Assembly (NCBI RefSeq): GCF_937616625.2
Contig: NC_065575.1
Span: 255,501 to 319,500 of the forward strand
Origin: Mercurialis annua
Lineage: Eukaryota; Streptophyta; Magnoliopsida; Malpighiales; Euphorbiaceae
DNA: 64,000 bases
Reading direction: 5' to 3'
Shown here: positions 33,951 through 45,654 of the stretch, piece after piece
How positions within the stretch are numbered: the first letter of the stretch is position 1
Layout of the letters: each line of letters opens with the position of its first letter
Notes under the pieces: generated by a model
What the model was told of the DNA's origin: nothing
Databases searched by the model: none
What the model saw: the letters and a program-made list of their open reading frames with translations, nothing else
Made by a program: the position numbers and the translations under genes

Positions 33951-36009
33951 TCTGGCTGTGGGAGATGATCAAGTTTGCGCACGAGAGGTCAACTCCGGTG
34001 AAGCCAAGTGCTGGCGAGGCAAAGACAGAGGTGGCTCTCTTTTTCCATTGCCTGGTGCGGCGTTTAAGTTCACTACGCTCACATCCGGCAGTGGGTTTAC
34101 GTGTGGAATTCTGAGAAATAGTAACAAAGTTTATTGCTGGGGTATTAATGATGTGGGCGATGAGATTTGGAGACAGTTTGGTAACTTTACGATGTTAAAT
34201 ATAGTTGCTGGAAAATCCCATGCCTGTGGGTTGACCAGCAATGGAAGTCTGGTATGTAAAGGGAGAAATGAGGGGGGAGAATTGGACGTTCCTTTTAATT
34301 CAGCTTTTGAATTTTCAGGGCTTGCTCTAGCATCCGATTTCAGCTGTGCCATTGGCCAATCAAATGGATTGGTAAAATGCTGGGGAAGAGGTGCAGACAA
34401 ATTTCTACTCAACGGCAACGTATCAGGAGAAGTTCCGTTCGAGCTAATAGTGGCTGGTATGGATTTCATGTGTGGGCTCAGCACAAGAAATTTGTCCATG
34501 ATTTGTTGGGGACAGGGATGGTCTCAGTCTCATCATGCATTTAATCTTCCATTAGGAATGATGATCCCAGGTCCATGTGTTCAATCTTCATGCACCGCCT
34601 GTGGTCTCTATCCTAACTCTGAGCTTCTGTGCTATGGCTCTGGGAATATCTGCAAATCATGCCGGATTGAGCTTCCATTTGCTCTGCCGTTGCCCCCAAC
34701 AATGCCACCGCCATCTCAGCCACTTCCTTCATCATTGCCCCAAAATAAGTACTCTTTGGCTTTTCTAGTTTTTGGATCGGTTGGTAGCTTTGCAGGCTTC
34801 TGCACCATTATTTATTGCTTATACAATTTACTGAAAATGAGAAGTAGAAATCAGAATCTTGTGCAGCCCTCTGCTACTAATGCCCATGAGACTGCAACTT
34901 CTGTGACTACATATGGCTCTACACCTGCTACACCGTCTCTGAAATCCTTTTCCGCTAGGCGTTATGGCTCGCGGAGATTGGGGAGCAGTTCAGGGACATT
35001 GGGGCGCCAGAGAAGTGAATCATCCTCTAAGCATTTGGAGAAAACCCAGGACTTTTTACTAGCAGAGCTGGTTGTAGCTACAAACAATTTTTCAGCACAA
35101 AGCAAGATTGGTGCCGGAAGCTTTGGCAGTGTTTACAAAGGCGTACTTGCAGATGGTCGGCTAGTGGCTATTAAAAGAGGAGAAAAAGTTAAGAAGATGA
35201 AGAAATTTCAGGAGAAGGAAAGCGCATTTGAATCAGAGCTAGCATTGTTGTCGCGGCTTCACCATAAGCACTTGGTAAATCTAATAGGTTTCTGCGAAGA
35301 GATGGATGAGAGGCTTTTGGTTTATGAGTTCATGAGCAATGGGTCGCTCCATGATCACTTGCACAGAAACAAGAGCAGCATTTTAAATTCCTGGAGAATG
35401 AGGATCAAAATTGCACTAGATGCTGCAAGAGGAATTGAGTATCTCCACAACTATGCAGTGCCACCTATTATTCACAGAGATATCAAGTCGTCCAACATAC
35501 TGTTAGATGTAAATTTGACTGCTAAAGTATCCGATTTTGGGTTGTCACTAAAGGGGCCAGAGACGGATCGAGAATTCATGTCGGCCAAGGCAGCCGGAAC
35601 TGTAGGATACATCGATCCCGAGTACTATGTAATGAACGTACTGACAGCAAAAAGTGATGTTTATGGGCTAGGAGTAGTGATGTTAGAGCTTTTGACGGGT
35701 AAGAAGGCTGTTTTCAAGAAGGAAGAAGAAGGCAGCGGTCCAATAGAAGTAGTGGAGTATGCGGCGCCGCTGATAGCTGCAGGGAAGATGCAGAGAGTGT
35801 TGGATAAAAGAGTGAGTCCGGCAGCGATTCAAGAAGTGGAGGCGGTAGAGATAATGGCCTACACTGCAGTGCATTGTGTAAATTTGGAGGGAAAAGAAAG
35901 GCCTAATATTATGGAGATTGTGGCTAATTTGGAAAGAGCAATAGGTTTGTGCGACGGGTCCCCTGGTAGAGTCTCCTCTAGTACATACTCCACCATTCCT
36001 TCAGATTGA
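33610..36009 (+). CDS. CCR3: CRINKLY4-related receptor-like kinase, CCR3-like, 799 aa
   Basis: A membrane receptor kinase of the ACR4/CRINKLY4 family, whose founding members act in epidermis and cell-fate signalling. Visible: signal peptide at residues 1-21 (ILFLIILHFAPLVHS); an ectodomain of about seven crinkly (RCC1-like) repeats with paired cysteines in contexts such as CGIL, CWGIND and CGLTSNG; and a cysteine-rich motif CVQSSCTACGLYPNSELLCY. A proline-rich stretch, a transmembrane helix at about 382-404 and a cytoplasmic kinase follow, with IGAGSFGSVYKG (500-511), VAIK (Lys522), HRDIKSSN (from 622) and DFG (642-644), so it should be catalytically competent. The gene is intronless, like Arabidopsis CCR3, and of similar length. 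The ATG at 33610 is chosen because it gives the signal peptide. A fold-back transposon ends 268 bp upstream. Confidence 0.93.
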   Translation: MTFTSILFLIILHFAPLVHSLGSSSTIAATFATATVCGIVAGEPTQRIQCYRNGHLISVQPNVSFEAISAGFTFFCALRSGGFSVFCWETLSASNSSSFHPRRIYNSNTVRLTDLAVGDDQVCAREVNSGEAKCWRGKDRGGSLFPLPGAAFKFTTLTSGSGFTCGILRNSNKVYCWGINDVGDEIWRQFGNFTMLNIVAGKSHACGLTSNGSLVCKGRNEGGELDVPFNSAFEFSGLALASDFSCAIGQSNGLVKCWGRGADKFLLNGNVSGEVPFELIVAGMDFMCGLSTRNLSMICWGQGWSQSHHAFNLPLGMMIPGPCVQSSCTACGLYPNSELLCYGSGNICKSCRIELPFALPLPPTMPPPSQPLPSSLPQNKYSLAFLVFGSVGSFAGFCTIIYCLYNLLKMRSRNQNLVQPSATNAHETATSVTTYGSTPATPSLKSFSARRYGSRRLGSSSGTLGRQRSESSSKHLEKTQDFLLAELVVATNNFSAQSKIGAGSFGSVYKGVLADGRLVAIKRGEKVKKMKKFQEKESAFESELALLSRLHHKHLVNLIGFCEEMDERLLVYEFMSNGSLHDHLHRNKSSILNSWRMRIKIALDAARGIEYLHNYAVPPIIHRDIKSSNILLDVNLTAKVSDFGLSLKGPETDREFMSAKAAGTVGYIDPEYYVMNVLTAKSDVYGLGVVMLELLTGKKAVFKKEEEGSGPIEVVEYAAPLIAAGKMQRVLDKRVSPAAIQEVEAVEIMAYTAVHCVNLEGKERPNIMEIVANLERAIGLCDGSPGRVSSSTYSTIPSD

Positions 36010-36670
36010 AGTTTCTTTGTTTTGTTTTTCTGCTCAATATTCTTTTGGTAGCCACCATTAATACGATGGCCCCTATGTTATTTTTTTGGTATTAATTCAT
36101 TATTTGTTTAAATTTTATCTTTCTTCTTGCATTAATCAGCAAAAGGTATAGTGAGCCCAGGCAACATGATTCTATGTAGTATGTAACGTAGTAATTGTTA
36201 CAGCCAGGCTGCCTGTTCCCTAAAGAGCGATCAAAAAGTCCAAATGATTTGGTGAAAACATGTTTGTTTATGTATTAAATAAGTACAGCATTGGCATCAG
36301 CATGTGATTTTTAAACTTTTGAAAAATGAGAGAAAGCTAATAGTTGGTGACAGAATGGGATATGATAAATTAATACTGAGGCTGAGGCACGTCTCTCACA
36401 GGGGATTTGACTTTAAAACACCATTAATTTACATTGATGCGTTAATTACTTTGTTCCATCAATCTCAACTCAAGTAGGTATCGGATGAATTGTTAATTAA
36501 CAATATAATGCAGAATGAGACTTTATCTTTTAAAAAAATGTTAGGCCACCGATAGGGATTTCCAGCAACAACATTTTTAATTAATAATGCTGACCATCAA
36601 GCCTTGTTTCTCAATTAATAATTGCAAGTTAGGACATTATAGTGCAACATAATATCTGGAGCATTAATTC
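36010..36670. other. 3' flank of the receptor kinase and intergenic DNA
   Basis: Probable 3' UTR of the plus-strand kinase, then AT-rich intergenic DNA up to the convergent phospholipase C relic. No further gene seen. Confidence 0.5.
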
Positions 36671-36674
36671 AGCA

Positions 36675-38860
36675 TCAAGTAACTTCAAACTCGATAAGAA
36701 GCCTTACATGCTTAAACTGCACTCCTTTACGATCGTGTAATGGAAGTGATCGTATCCCAGTTCTGATCTCTAAAACAGGCAAACAAGTTTGGCCTCCAAA
36801 GTCAGGATGTCCTGGTGGATCATACTCGTATACTTGAATCCAAAGAACAGCCAATTCATAACAGCTCAGTGGGAATACAAATTCCTCATTCCATTCCGGA
36901 AACCAGTCATCTTCAATAACTCTTGTTTTCCGCTTAGCCTTATCAGCTGCCACCCCAGCAACAGAGATCTGAAATAAACGGATCAATTATTCCTCAACTA
37001 ACTAAAACATTGACATGTATAGATGTTGTTACCTTGACATAGAAGTCCGGGGAGCATAGATCAAAATGCATTTGGTGAAAATCCAAGTGCCACCCTTCCC
37101 CCATGTAATCTTTACCTGTTTATAACTAAAATTAAGATGAGTAGAGTAAGAATGAGTCTATATATTGCAACAGTCAATGCACCTTCAGAATGTCTTCGTG
37201 GGATGATAATGAGGTTCCAACAAGAAGCTAGGCTTTTTCAGATAACCACGCCCACCATTAACTCTAAAAATTCCCTGCATAACCCAAAGCCCAGAGCTGC
37301 TAGCCATACCCCTGCAGACAGAGAGGGAGAAGACAAAAGGTATGATGCATAATTACTGTTTGGGTGCATTGTTGCAATCTGATATGCACTTGTCTTCTAT
37401 TCAAATCATTGTTTCTTCTAATGACCAGCCATCTAATTTACTGCCATTTTATATAAGACAATCAAGACAACTAACCTGCATATTAAACGCGACCATCTGA
37501 GTTCCATGCTTCCTCCCAACAAATGGATTATGATGAGACGAATCAAGTCGAATTCCTTTTGGTTATATTCTAAGGGAATTTCGCTGAGTGAACCTATTTA
37601 AAGAAGCAATTACTGTCTCTATGCTTGCTATGATAATTATTTTGCCGAGATAGTGTTTGATACTTCTTGTCATCAGTAAAGCAAATTCATATCTTGCGAT
37701 GTAGATAGGCAGAATATGCGATCATAACATTTACCTAATTATTTCTTCTCCCTGCGTTCTTGCAGTTGCTCACTCAGACTCAGACGTCTTAACTTTGTCT
37801 GGATCAATGCTTAGCAAGTTTTCTGATGGACCTTTCGGCTTTCCTGCATGAATGGCTATAATGTTCCTATATCCAGAGTATGCCTTCTCTTCGTCTTCAT
37901 CTGGTGCATGGTCTTGCTCACCTAGCTGCTCCTGTTTACCGAAACCCGAGCAGGCAATTATTTATACGGAAAGTCGAGAGCATTTAAAATAAGAACATGG
38001 TGCATCACATAGAATATTCTTTAATTAAAATCTGCAATTCTTGAATAGAACCTGCCTTCTCATCATCCGGTGTGTTTTTTCTTTGATGATTTTCTTGGCT
38101 TACAGTGAATCTCTTTCTCTGCTATTCTGAATTTCAAGATACTCTTTTGGGGGTTTAGTTGAAATCAAAACCTTTTCCTTCAATTGTTCTGGTGAAGGAA
38201 ATCTGTCCAGTTGATCTGATTTGAGAGAGAAAAGCATATTTCCGAATTTTTTCTTGGCCATCTACAGGCAAAATGAATATTGATGAGCTTAAACTAAAGT
38301 TACACTCCTACAAAATACTGACTGGAAATCCATACTCACCACGGCCACTTTAGCCTGGAGATATGCAGTTAAATGATCTTCAAATGTAATCACAACAGGA
38401 TATTCAGATGCCACAAAGGCATTGTCTTAAATAATATGCAAACTTTGATGAGATCCACCGGTGCAGTAAGTTCCCTACATTTTAATTTAGTGAAGTAACT
38501 TTAATTTGAATACTTGATGATTCATATTATCATTTGGTAGATATAATAATCTTGTATTTTAGTTCCTTTGGTGAAGCAAATTCTTTCCGAATAAAACAGT
38601 ACATCTCCAAATGTCTCAATAATCATCTGCACGACAGCATTCAAACTGTAATTATTGCGAAAGAGTGGCAGTTAATATTCATGAAAGGAAAAAGAGAGAG
38701 AAAACGAGTACCTGAGCGGCTTTAGCTTGAAGGTTGTTAGTGAGGTGATCTTCAAGTGTTATAACTATCACTGGGTATGGAGATGCGGAGAAGGGTTGCT
38801 ATTTAATGGATTTCAGACACTTGGTCAATTTCACAGGAGTTGTAAAAGTTCGAGTTTGAT
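36675..38860 (-). pseudogene. Phospholipase C relic(s), downstream tandem copies with stops and frameshifts
   Basis: Exon remnants follow the same order as the intact PLC next door. The C2 end exon (36970-36675) is open, ending RLLIEFEVT. Exon 7 pieces (37117-37036, DYMGEGWHLDFHQMHFDL; 37315-37180, [20 protein letters not shown]) lack the middle part. Exon 6 (37610-37493) has an in-frame stop (RNSLRI*PKG). Exon 5 (37930-37785) has [10 protein letters not shown] and then a one-base frameshift. Exon 4 (38275-38050) has LISTKPPKEYLE then a stop. Exon 3 (38470-38340) has a frameshift before EYPVVITFEDHLT. Further out is another exon 3 (38860-38712, LKSIK*QPFSA, with a stop) and an exon 4 start (38625-38560, MIIETFGDVLFY). 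That makes two exon 3 copies, so parts of two old gene copies are merged here. The X-domain exons are absent. No functional enzyme is expected. Confidence 0.88.
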
Positions 38861-39125
38861 ATACACTTCTAATTAAAAATGGATTTACAAAATTAAACTA
38901 GATAACAAAAGGTAAGCAAATAATCTTGACTCTGAAAAATTCATTTCCTAATACCAAAGAAAAGCACATTCAGATACTTGCTATGTGCAAACATGTAGGA
39001 AACAACTTCAAACCTTTCCTTTTTAAATTAATATGGAAATGGAAAAAAGAAGAGACTACATAGAAAATGCTTAGACATCAACAATCTCCGAAGAATTAAC
39101 AATATTTACATACATGTTGATAGAC

Positions 39126-42100
39126 TTAGACAAACTGGAAGCGCATGAGAAGCCTAGAGGAGTTTAATTTCTTTCCTTTGCGATCAAAAAGAGGAACTGC
39201 GTGAATTCCTGGTCTCAATTCAGAAACGGGGAAACAGATTTGCCCACCGAAATCATCCTTTTCGGACATATCATATTCATGAACTTCAATTCGAAGTAAA
39301 GCCAGTTCCGGAACAGTCAGCGGAAATGTAAACTCTTCACCCCAAACAGGTGTCCAGTTGTCCTCTATTATTTTGGTTCTCTCCATTTTCACATCAGCTG
39401 CCACTCCTGCTATTCCAACCTGCCATTTCAGTTACCAACAATCACATTGTGTTCTTTCATACACAATTGGCAATCAAAGCTTAGTATAGTAAGCAATAAG
39501 TTTTAATAACATATTAAGCATCAGAAATCCAACCTACCCTGGTATAAAAATCTGGCGGAGAATACAAATCAAAGTGAGTTGGTTTAAAATCCAAGTGCCA
39601 TCCATCTCCCATATATACTTTCACTTTTAGAGTTTTCTTTACAGGTAATTTGGCTTTAGGATTGAACACTTCAGCATGTGGGCCCCTAGTCATCAGAAAA
39701 TCAGGCTTCTTCACATAACCACAACCTCCATTAGCCCTAAACATTCCATGCATTAGCCAAAGAGCTCTACCATATCCCTGGAATATACAAATGATCAATT
39801 CCAGACCTCAGAAGCAAAAACGTTATGAGAAGGCATATCACAAATGACTACAGCTAAATCATCTGTAGAAGAACAAACAAGACGACTTCCACTGAAACAG
39901 CTACGAGAATTTAACTCAAGCTTACAAAACTTAGACAGTTAATTCTCTTCGGTTCTTCTTTTTGTCCTTTTTTTACTTGTAAACAGTACTAAGTTTCTAA
40001 CTAATTGACTAATGATTTGTTTTATATTTATATCTTGCAGACTATTCTGACTTGTTTCTAATCACCCTCTGACCACCTTCAGCTGTAAATTAGTCACCTT
40101 TTCACTTGATCTTGACATATTGCATTATTTTGTTTTATTTTCTTGTTAAAAGGTAAAGCTGGACAACAGGGGGCAGTCCTCCCCATTTTTTAGAATCCAC
40201 TAGCCGCATATTGTATTATTAGATACTCCATAATCTTTCTTTTTCTTATTCGCACGAGCTAATAACACAGCAACAAAGCATTCAAGTTTCAACCAATTTG
40301 AGAATGGAGACTATTTAACAATCAAGTAGCTTAAAATGAACACAACTACTGTGAAACCATATTTTTCATCTAAAGGTCCTTTGTTTCACCCATAGTTATT
40401 AAAGGAAGAAGAAGAAGAGATGACTGACGTGCGGCTGCTGTGTCTAGGGTTTGGAAAATTAGAATAGGTTAGGGAAAGAGAATAGAGGTCCCCTAATATT
40501 TTATTGGGCCTCCCTTAACCAGCCCAACACCTATATTATACATTGAAAGGCTTTAATCTATAATAAATGGGTTTTTTTTTAACATCAGTAATGGTTAAGT
40601 TATCAAATGACTCTTGTTTTTAGCAAAAAAAGCTAATTTAGCTTTCTAAATGTAAATTAAAAATATATTTAAGTTCATAAAATAAAGTTTAAACTATTAA
40701 ATTAGTAAATAGAAAATAAAAATTATATAAATCAGTTGACTAGTAGAAATATATTTTAATTTAATTTTAATTGGTCGCCTTTTCTCCAAAAGGCTTTCGC
40801 CTCGCCCCACGCCTTGCGCCTCAGGCTTTTGGACCCTTGTCGCCTCGGGTCGCCTTTCGCCTTTAATAACTATGGACTTTCACCATTTTTATGTGGATTT
40901 GTCATTTAAGAAATAAGAAATACAAGAAGATGATGGCTAGATTGTCAATTTAAACTTCAAACCCAGCAAGTTTAACGAAGAAAGTTGAAACAAACCTGCA
41001 TATTGAATGCAACCATTTGAGCTCCATGCATCCAAGCAATTAGTGGCTTATAGTTGGAAGAGTTCAATCGAGTGCCTTTAGGATAGACCCTTAAGATATT
41101 CTTCTGGGTGAACCTGAACACAGATTGAAACTAATTGGTTCAGTTCAGTTGTTGGAAATATTGAGCAAAATCAAGTAGAAAGGAAATTATCAAGCACACA
41201 AATATTTTAAGCATGATCTGAGCCAACTTGAACTAGGAAGATGAATGAATATTTACCTGATTACATCCATTCCATGATTTTCCGTAGCTTTTACTAGTAC
41301 GTTCTCACTCAAACTAAGGCGTCTAACTTTATTGGGATCAACCTTTAGAGCCTCCTTTAACCCACCCTTGGGCTTTCCAGCATGAATGGTGATTAGACGC
41401 TTATATGCATCGACTCCCACATGGTTTAATTCATCATCACTGGCTTCACTTGAATCACTGTCACTCTGCAAGCAAATGACAAAAGATTTTTCAGTCGGTG
41501 GAATGTTTATATGTACTTGACATGCATGATGGCGCAAAAGAGGGAATAATTCATTTCCTAACGCACCATTTCACCTTCTTCTTGATCAGATACAAGGTCC
41601 GATAGCTCCTTCCCCCAGGAATCATCATCAGAATCATTATCTTTCTGAGATTTTTTTCCATTGCTCTTGAAACTTTTAGGCTTATGATACTTCTTGGGAG
41701 GTTTGGTCGAAATAATTATGCGATTCTTTAGATCTTCTGGAGAAGGCAACTCTTCCAAGCAATATTGGGATTCAGGATAATACAAGATGTCCCCGTACGT
41801 GTCAATGATCATCTAAAAGCAACAACATTGGTGATCAGTAAGTAAAGTGAGCAACAGAGAATGAGTGAATTTACAGCCAAATGGGGGAAGTAAAAAGTCA
41901 CCTGAGCTACTTTAGCTTGAAGGTCCGGAGTAAGGTGGTCTTCGAGGGTTATTATAACGGGGTAAGGGGAGAATGAAAAGGCATACTGTTTGATGGATTT
42001 CAAGCATTTAAGGAGTCCCACAGGAGTAGTCAGAGTTCTGCATTCAGAAGTAGATGTGTCAATGAAGATCCAGAGATTAAGTTTCTAGGTTGAAAACATT

Positions 42101-43018
42101 TCTATCAATAAGGAGTTAGATTAATTTTGTGAAGTTGTCCTGTCCTGCATCTGAAGACTGAAGTTAGTTCTTATAGGGTGTAAACTAGAAATAGAACATG
42201 AAATCTTTTCTTTTAGGCCAAATTAATCCAAAAATCTGTTATATTAGCTGCAAATCATGCCTAGATTACTGATGAATGGCGAGAGAATGTATAAAGGTAA
42301 AAAAAGAATGGAATTGGAAAAGGGAAACATGAGGGTAGATTGAAGAGGCACAGAAGCAATAATAATAATAAATGGTTAGCTAAAGAGAGGCATGAATGAA
42401 GAGAAAACCTGCCATGAAGAACATCGATGTCATCTTTGGTAGAATTAGGCCACAAATCAAGCTCAATCACACGGACGCCTCTCTTGAGAGCATTAATGAT
42501 GGGGACGTCACTGGAATCGCTGCTCAGCTGGTTGCCTGTTAGGTAAGAATTGTGGCCCGTATATATGAAATAATGGGACAGCGGTTTTGTCATGTCCTGG
42601 TATACCTGATCATCACCGCTCATTTCAGTATAACTTACTCCTCAGTCCTCTCTATGTCTAATGATTTCTTACTGATTAAACATACCTGGTTTTCTCGAAT
42701 GGGAGGATTAAGATCTGGGGAGAACAAGTAATGGTGAAAATCGTCAAGAGTAAGAGTGTTGTTGTGTCTGATCATGTGTAACTTGTTACTGATGTGATGC
42801 CTCCTGTTGAGTATCTGCTCCACCAGCTTCTCTGCATCGGAGGAGCTGACGTCGCCGGAGCCCTGAACGTCGGCCAGAAAACGACGGAGGTGATCGGCGG
42901 TCATGTGGGAGGCAGCGTCAGTGTATTTAGTGAAAGCGTCCTTGACGTCGGGCGGTGGATCGGCCTCCATGACTTTGAACTTGCGAATGAAACACATACA
43001 CATTCTGTAATTCCCCAT
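39126..43018 (-). CDS. Phosphoinositide-specific phospholipase C, 590 aa
   Basis: Hydrolyses phosphatidylinositol 4,5-bisphosphate at the plasma membrane in a calcium-dependent way. Eight coding exons: 43018-42686, 42605-42409, 42037-41902, 41812-41567, 41465-41257, 41113-40996, 39777-39538, 39419-39126; all junctions are GT..AG and the phases add up to 591 codons including stop. Domains in order: EF-hand-like N-terminus (about 20-105); X domain from about 112 with [11 protein letters not shown] (catalytic His), VIELDLW and DVLHGR; acidic linker; Y domain with [32 protein letters not shown] and [15 protein letters not shown]2 domain with MGDGWHLDF to the end LLMRFQFV. The architecture and length are those of plant PLCs. 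The long intron 40995-39778 holds a transposon. Which plant PLC subgroup it belongs to is not decided. Confidence 0.95.
40391..40874. mobile_element. Terminal-inverted-repeat element in a PLC intron
   Basis: The ends CATAGTTATTAAAGG and CCTTTAATAACTATG are perfect inverted repeats. Sub-terminal words CGCCTTTCGCCTTT and GCCTCGCCCC occur on the right. The flanks TTGTTTCACC and GACTTTCACC are similar but not a clean duplication. It looks like a common plant non-autonomous DNA element, perhaps hAT. It lies wholly within the sixth intron, so splicing need not be affected. Confidence 0.7.
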
Positions 43019-43888
43019 TTTGATGTGGTGAAATTGTAGAGTTATCGTTAAATAAAAATGAAGAGAGGGAGACTTAAAAATTGTTGTTTAAGTAAAAGAA
43101 AATGAGATTATAGTTACTTATACACACATCTCTCCGTGTCTCTCATAGTATATTCAACGCCTCACCTTCCCGCTATTTTCTTTAATTACTCATCTACTCC
43201 TTTGCTTTACGCCTTTTGAGCTGTATATGAATTCAATATTACTCTATAATTTTCAATTCTATTAAAAATATTCCCAATTTGATTTTGGAACAAAAAAAGT
43301 AAAAAAAATATAATTTAATTTCAAGGCAATAAACTTATTTGATTCTTGTTCAAAAAATTAATAATTTAAAGGAATCACATTTGTAGATTTAAAACTTAGT
43401 TAAAGTAAGGACTAGATTATCATTTATAATACATTGACTAGATTATCATTTATAATACATTGAAGAAAAAAAAAAGAATGGTCGGAGATGTTCTAAGTAT
43501 GTGTTATATTAACTTTCGAACATATTTATACATTTGAAAGATACTATATGATACTATAAGAATTGGAGTTTAATGTAACATGAGTGACGATATGGGTATT
43601 GAAAGTTGAAGAAATGTGAAACCAAACATCCTTTTGCTATTTTGGACTTATTATAAGCAAAACAAGTCGTTGCTTTTAGACCTTTGCATGTTGGAGTCGA
43701 ACATTGATTTTATAAAATTAAAAAAACAATAAGTTAAGTTGTATGCAAAGGAACGATATTTTAAATGTGAAGGATTTTGTTTTGGTTTCTCAGACCTTCA
43801 TATCTATAATTGCTTAGAGACGTTGATTAATTGTTTCTTATTTCCCTTGGTGCATTTATGAGCATCAAACGGTTTTTTCTACTTCATT
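43019..43888. other. PLC 5' flank and intergenic DNA
   Basis: Probable 5' UTR and promoter of the phospholipase C gene (minus), then AT-rich DNA. A 26-bp direct duplication containing ACTAGATTATCATTTATAAT lies at about 43411-43462. No gene seen. Confidence 0.5.
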
Positions 43889-44343
43889 GACACGGTTAAT
43901 TTCATGGCTAAATGGGTTATACACGTCTAACCCGTTTAAACACGGTTAACTAGTTTTAATTAAATATTATTTAATTTTATAATTTAAATGTTATTAAATT
44001 TTTAATTTTAATTAAATTATTTATATTATATATAATTAAAATAGTATTTATCGCAAAATTTAGTAATAATTCTTTTAGTATTATATTTAATAAATTAAAA
44101 AAGTAGTTAAATTATTAAACGGGTTCAAACGTGTCACTTTAAACGGGTTGATTCATTGACACGTTTAGATAAACGTGTTTATACGTGTCGTGTCGTGTAA
44201 CCCGTGTAATATCCGTGTCGTGTTTGGGTTTTGTAAATCAAACCCGATTAATAATCATGTCGTGTTCGTGTTTAGGCTAATCGTGTTCGTGTCTAAACGG
44301 GTTTGACCCGTTTATGACCCGCAGACACGAATTCCCAAGTCTA
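43889..44343. mobile_element. MULE-type MITE of the ACCTGGCAATT family (copy 3, truncated, reversed)
   Basis: Read in reverse, this matches 4906-5461 and 13147-14008: AAACGGGTTTGACCCGTTTA, CGTGTCGTGTCGTG and the end GACACGAATTCCCAAGTCT. The opposite end is missing past about 43889, so it is truncated and no target duplication is visible. Confidence 0.75.
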
Positions 44344-45374
44344 ATTTCAGGGGGTGACTTCGTTTTTGGCATCTACACTTTAATAGTTTAATTATTTGGA
44401 GTTAGATTGTGGATCAAGTTTTAGTTTTAATATACTAGTAATTAAGTACGTACTTAATTAATGATTGAGAAATAATTACGAGACTTCTCATTGCAATTTG
44501 CATTAATATATATACGGGCACATGGGCAGCAGCTCATGAGTCACCTTCATCGTCTTATTCAATAGTAGTAAATTAAAAATGAGTTCAAATATAAATTAAA
44601 AAAACAAGAGGAAGAATAAGATGAGATCTCCATATATGGCTATATGCTATCAAACACGATTTTCACGTGATTTCTAAATACTTTTACGTATATATGGCAT
44701 ACATACATGGTCCATGAGATGAAACCAGTTTTAGATTTGGCCTACCATTGTCATTTTTCTTTTTGCATTCATTGCTTTGATTTTTACTAGTAATTAGGTG
44801 ACACTAATACACCTAAGTCCAATTTGTTTTACTAACAAAATAACACCAAGTACTGATTCTTTTGTTAAACACTGGTTTCTCATTGGATTCATCTGCAAAA
44901 AATATCATATATATAAAGTACCTCTGTTTTATTTAGAAAATTATATTACTTTTGCACATGAATTAGACAATTATTAATATATATTTTTTCTTACCCTTAT
45001 TAATAATGATTATTGTAAATTGTGTTTACAGTAATAGTCATTAATTTTAGAACAAATTAAAAGAGTAAAAAAAGAAAATTCTATATAAAATAACATTAAC
45101 ATGATATGCACCTCTTAGATATGCCATGCAAAATTGAGATATTTTTCTTCTTAAACGGAACAAGATGGAGTATTTTTTATTATTTGATCCTTAAATGTGT
45201 ACTTTGTATAATTAATCATAATTTCCACTACTTTAATTAATAATGTAGAGTATAAAGAATAACGAAGATTGAAGAAAATTATGATCAATTACATCTATTA
45301 ATAACGTTTCTTGCTTTAAATTTATAATTAGTCATTAATTATATTATAAATTAATATAAAATAAGAAATAATTA
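44344..45374. other. AT-rich intergenic DNA
   Basis: No coding frame or bounded element was recognised. Confidence 0.4.
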
Positions 45375-45578
45375 ATAAAGTACGATATTGTTGCTGTACT
45401 TATTTTCGGTCCAAAATAATCTAAATAAAAAATATCAAAAGAAACACTACAAGCTATGATATTTATTTATTTTTATTTATAATTAATAAATAATATTACT
45501 ATTAATATATTTAGATTTAGATTTAGATTTAGATTACTTTGGACTGAAAATAAGTTAAACTACTATATCATACTTTAT
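45375..45578. mobile_element. Short inverted-repeat element (possible MITE)
   Basis: ATAAAGTACGATATTG on the left pairs with TATATCATACTTTAT on the right, and ACTTATTTTCGGTCC pairs with GGACTGAAAATAAGT further in. A small AT-rich loop contains four TTAGAT repeats. About 204 bp, non-coding. Confidence 0.6.
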
Positions 45579-45654
45579 TTATGTCAATTAAGTAATTCAA
45601 CTAATTTTACTAACAAAACTGTACATTATTCTGCTAAAAATCCATACTCTATGA

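Noticed and set aside
36675..43018. Reading the relic and the intact PLC as one larger gene
   Set aside because: The intact gene ends with its own C2 exon and stop at 39126, and the relic repeats exons 3-8 with stops and frameshifts.
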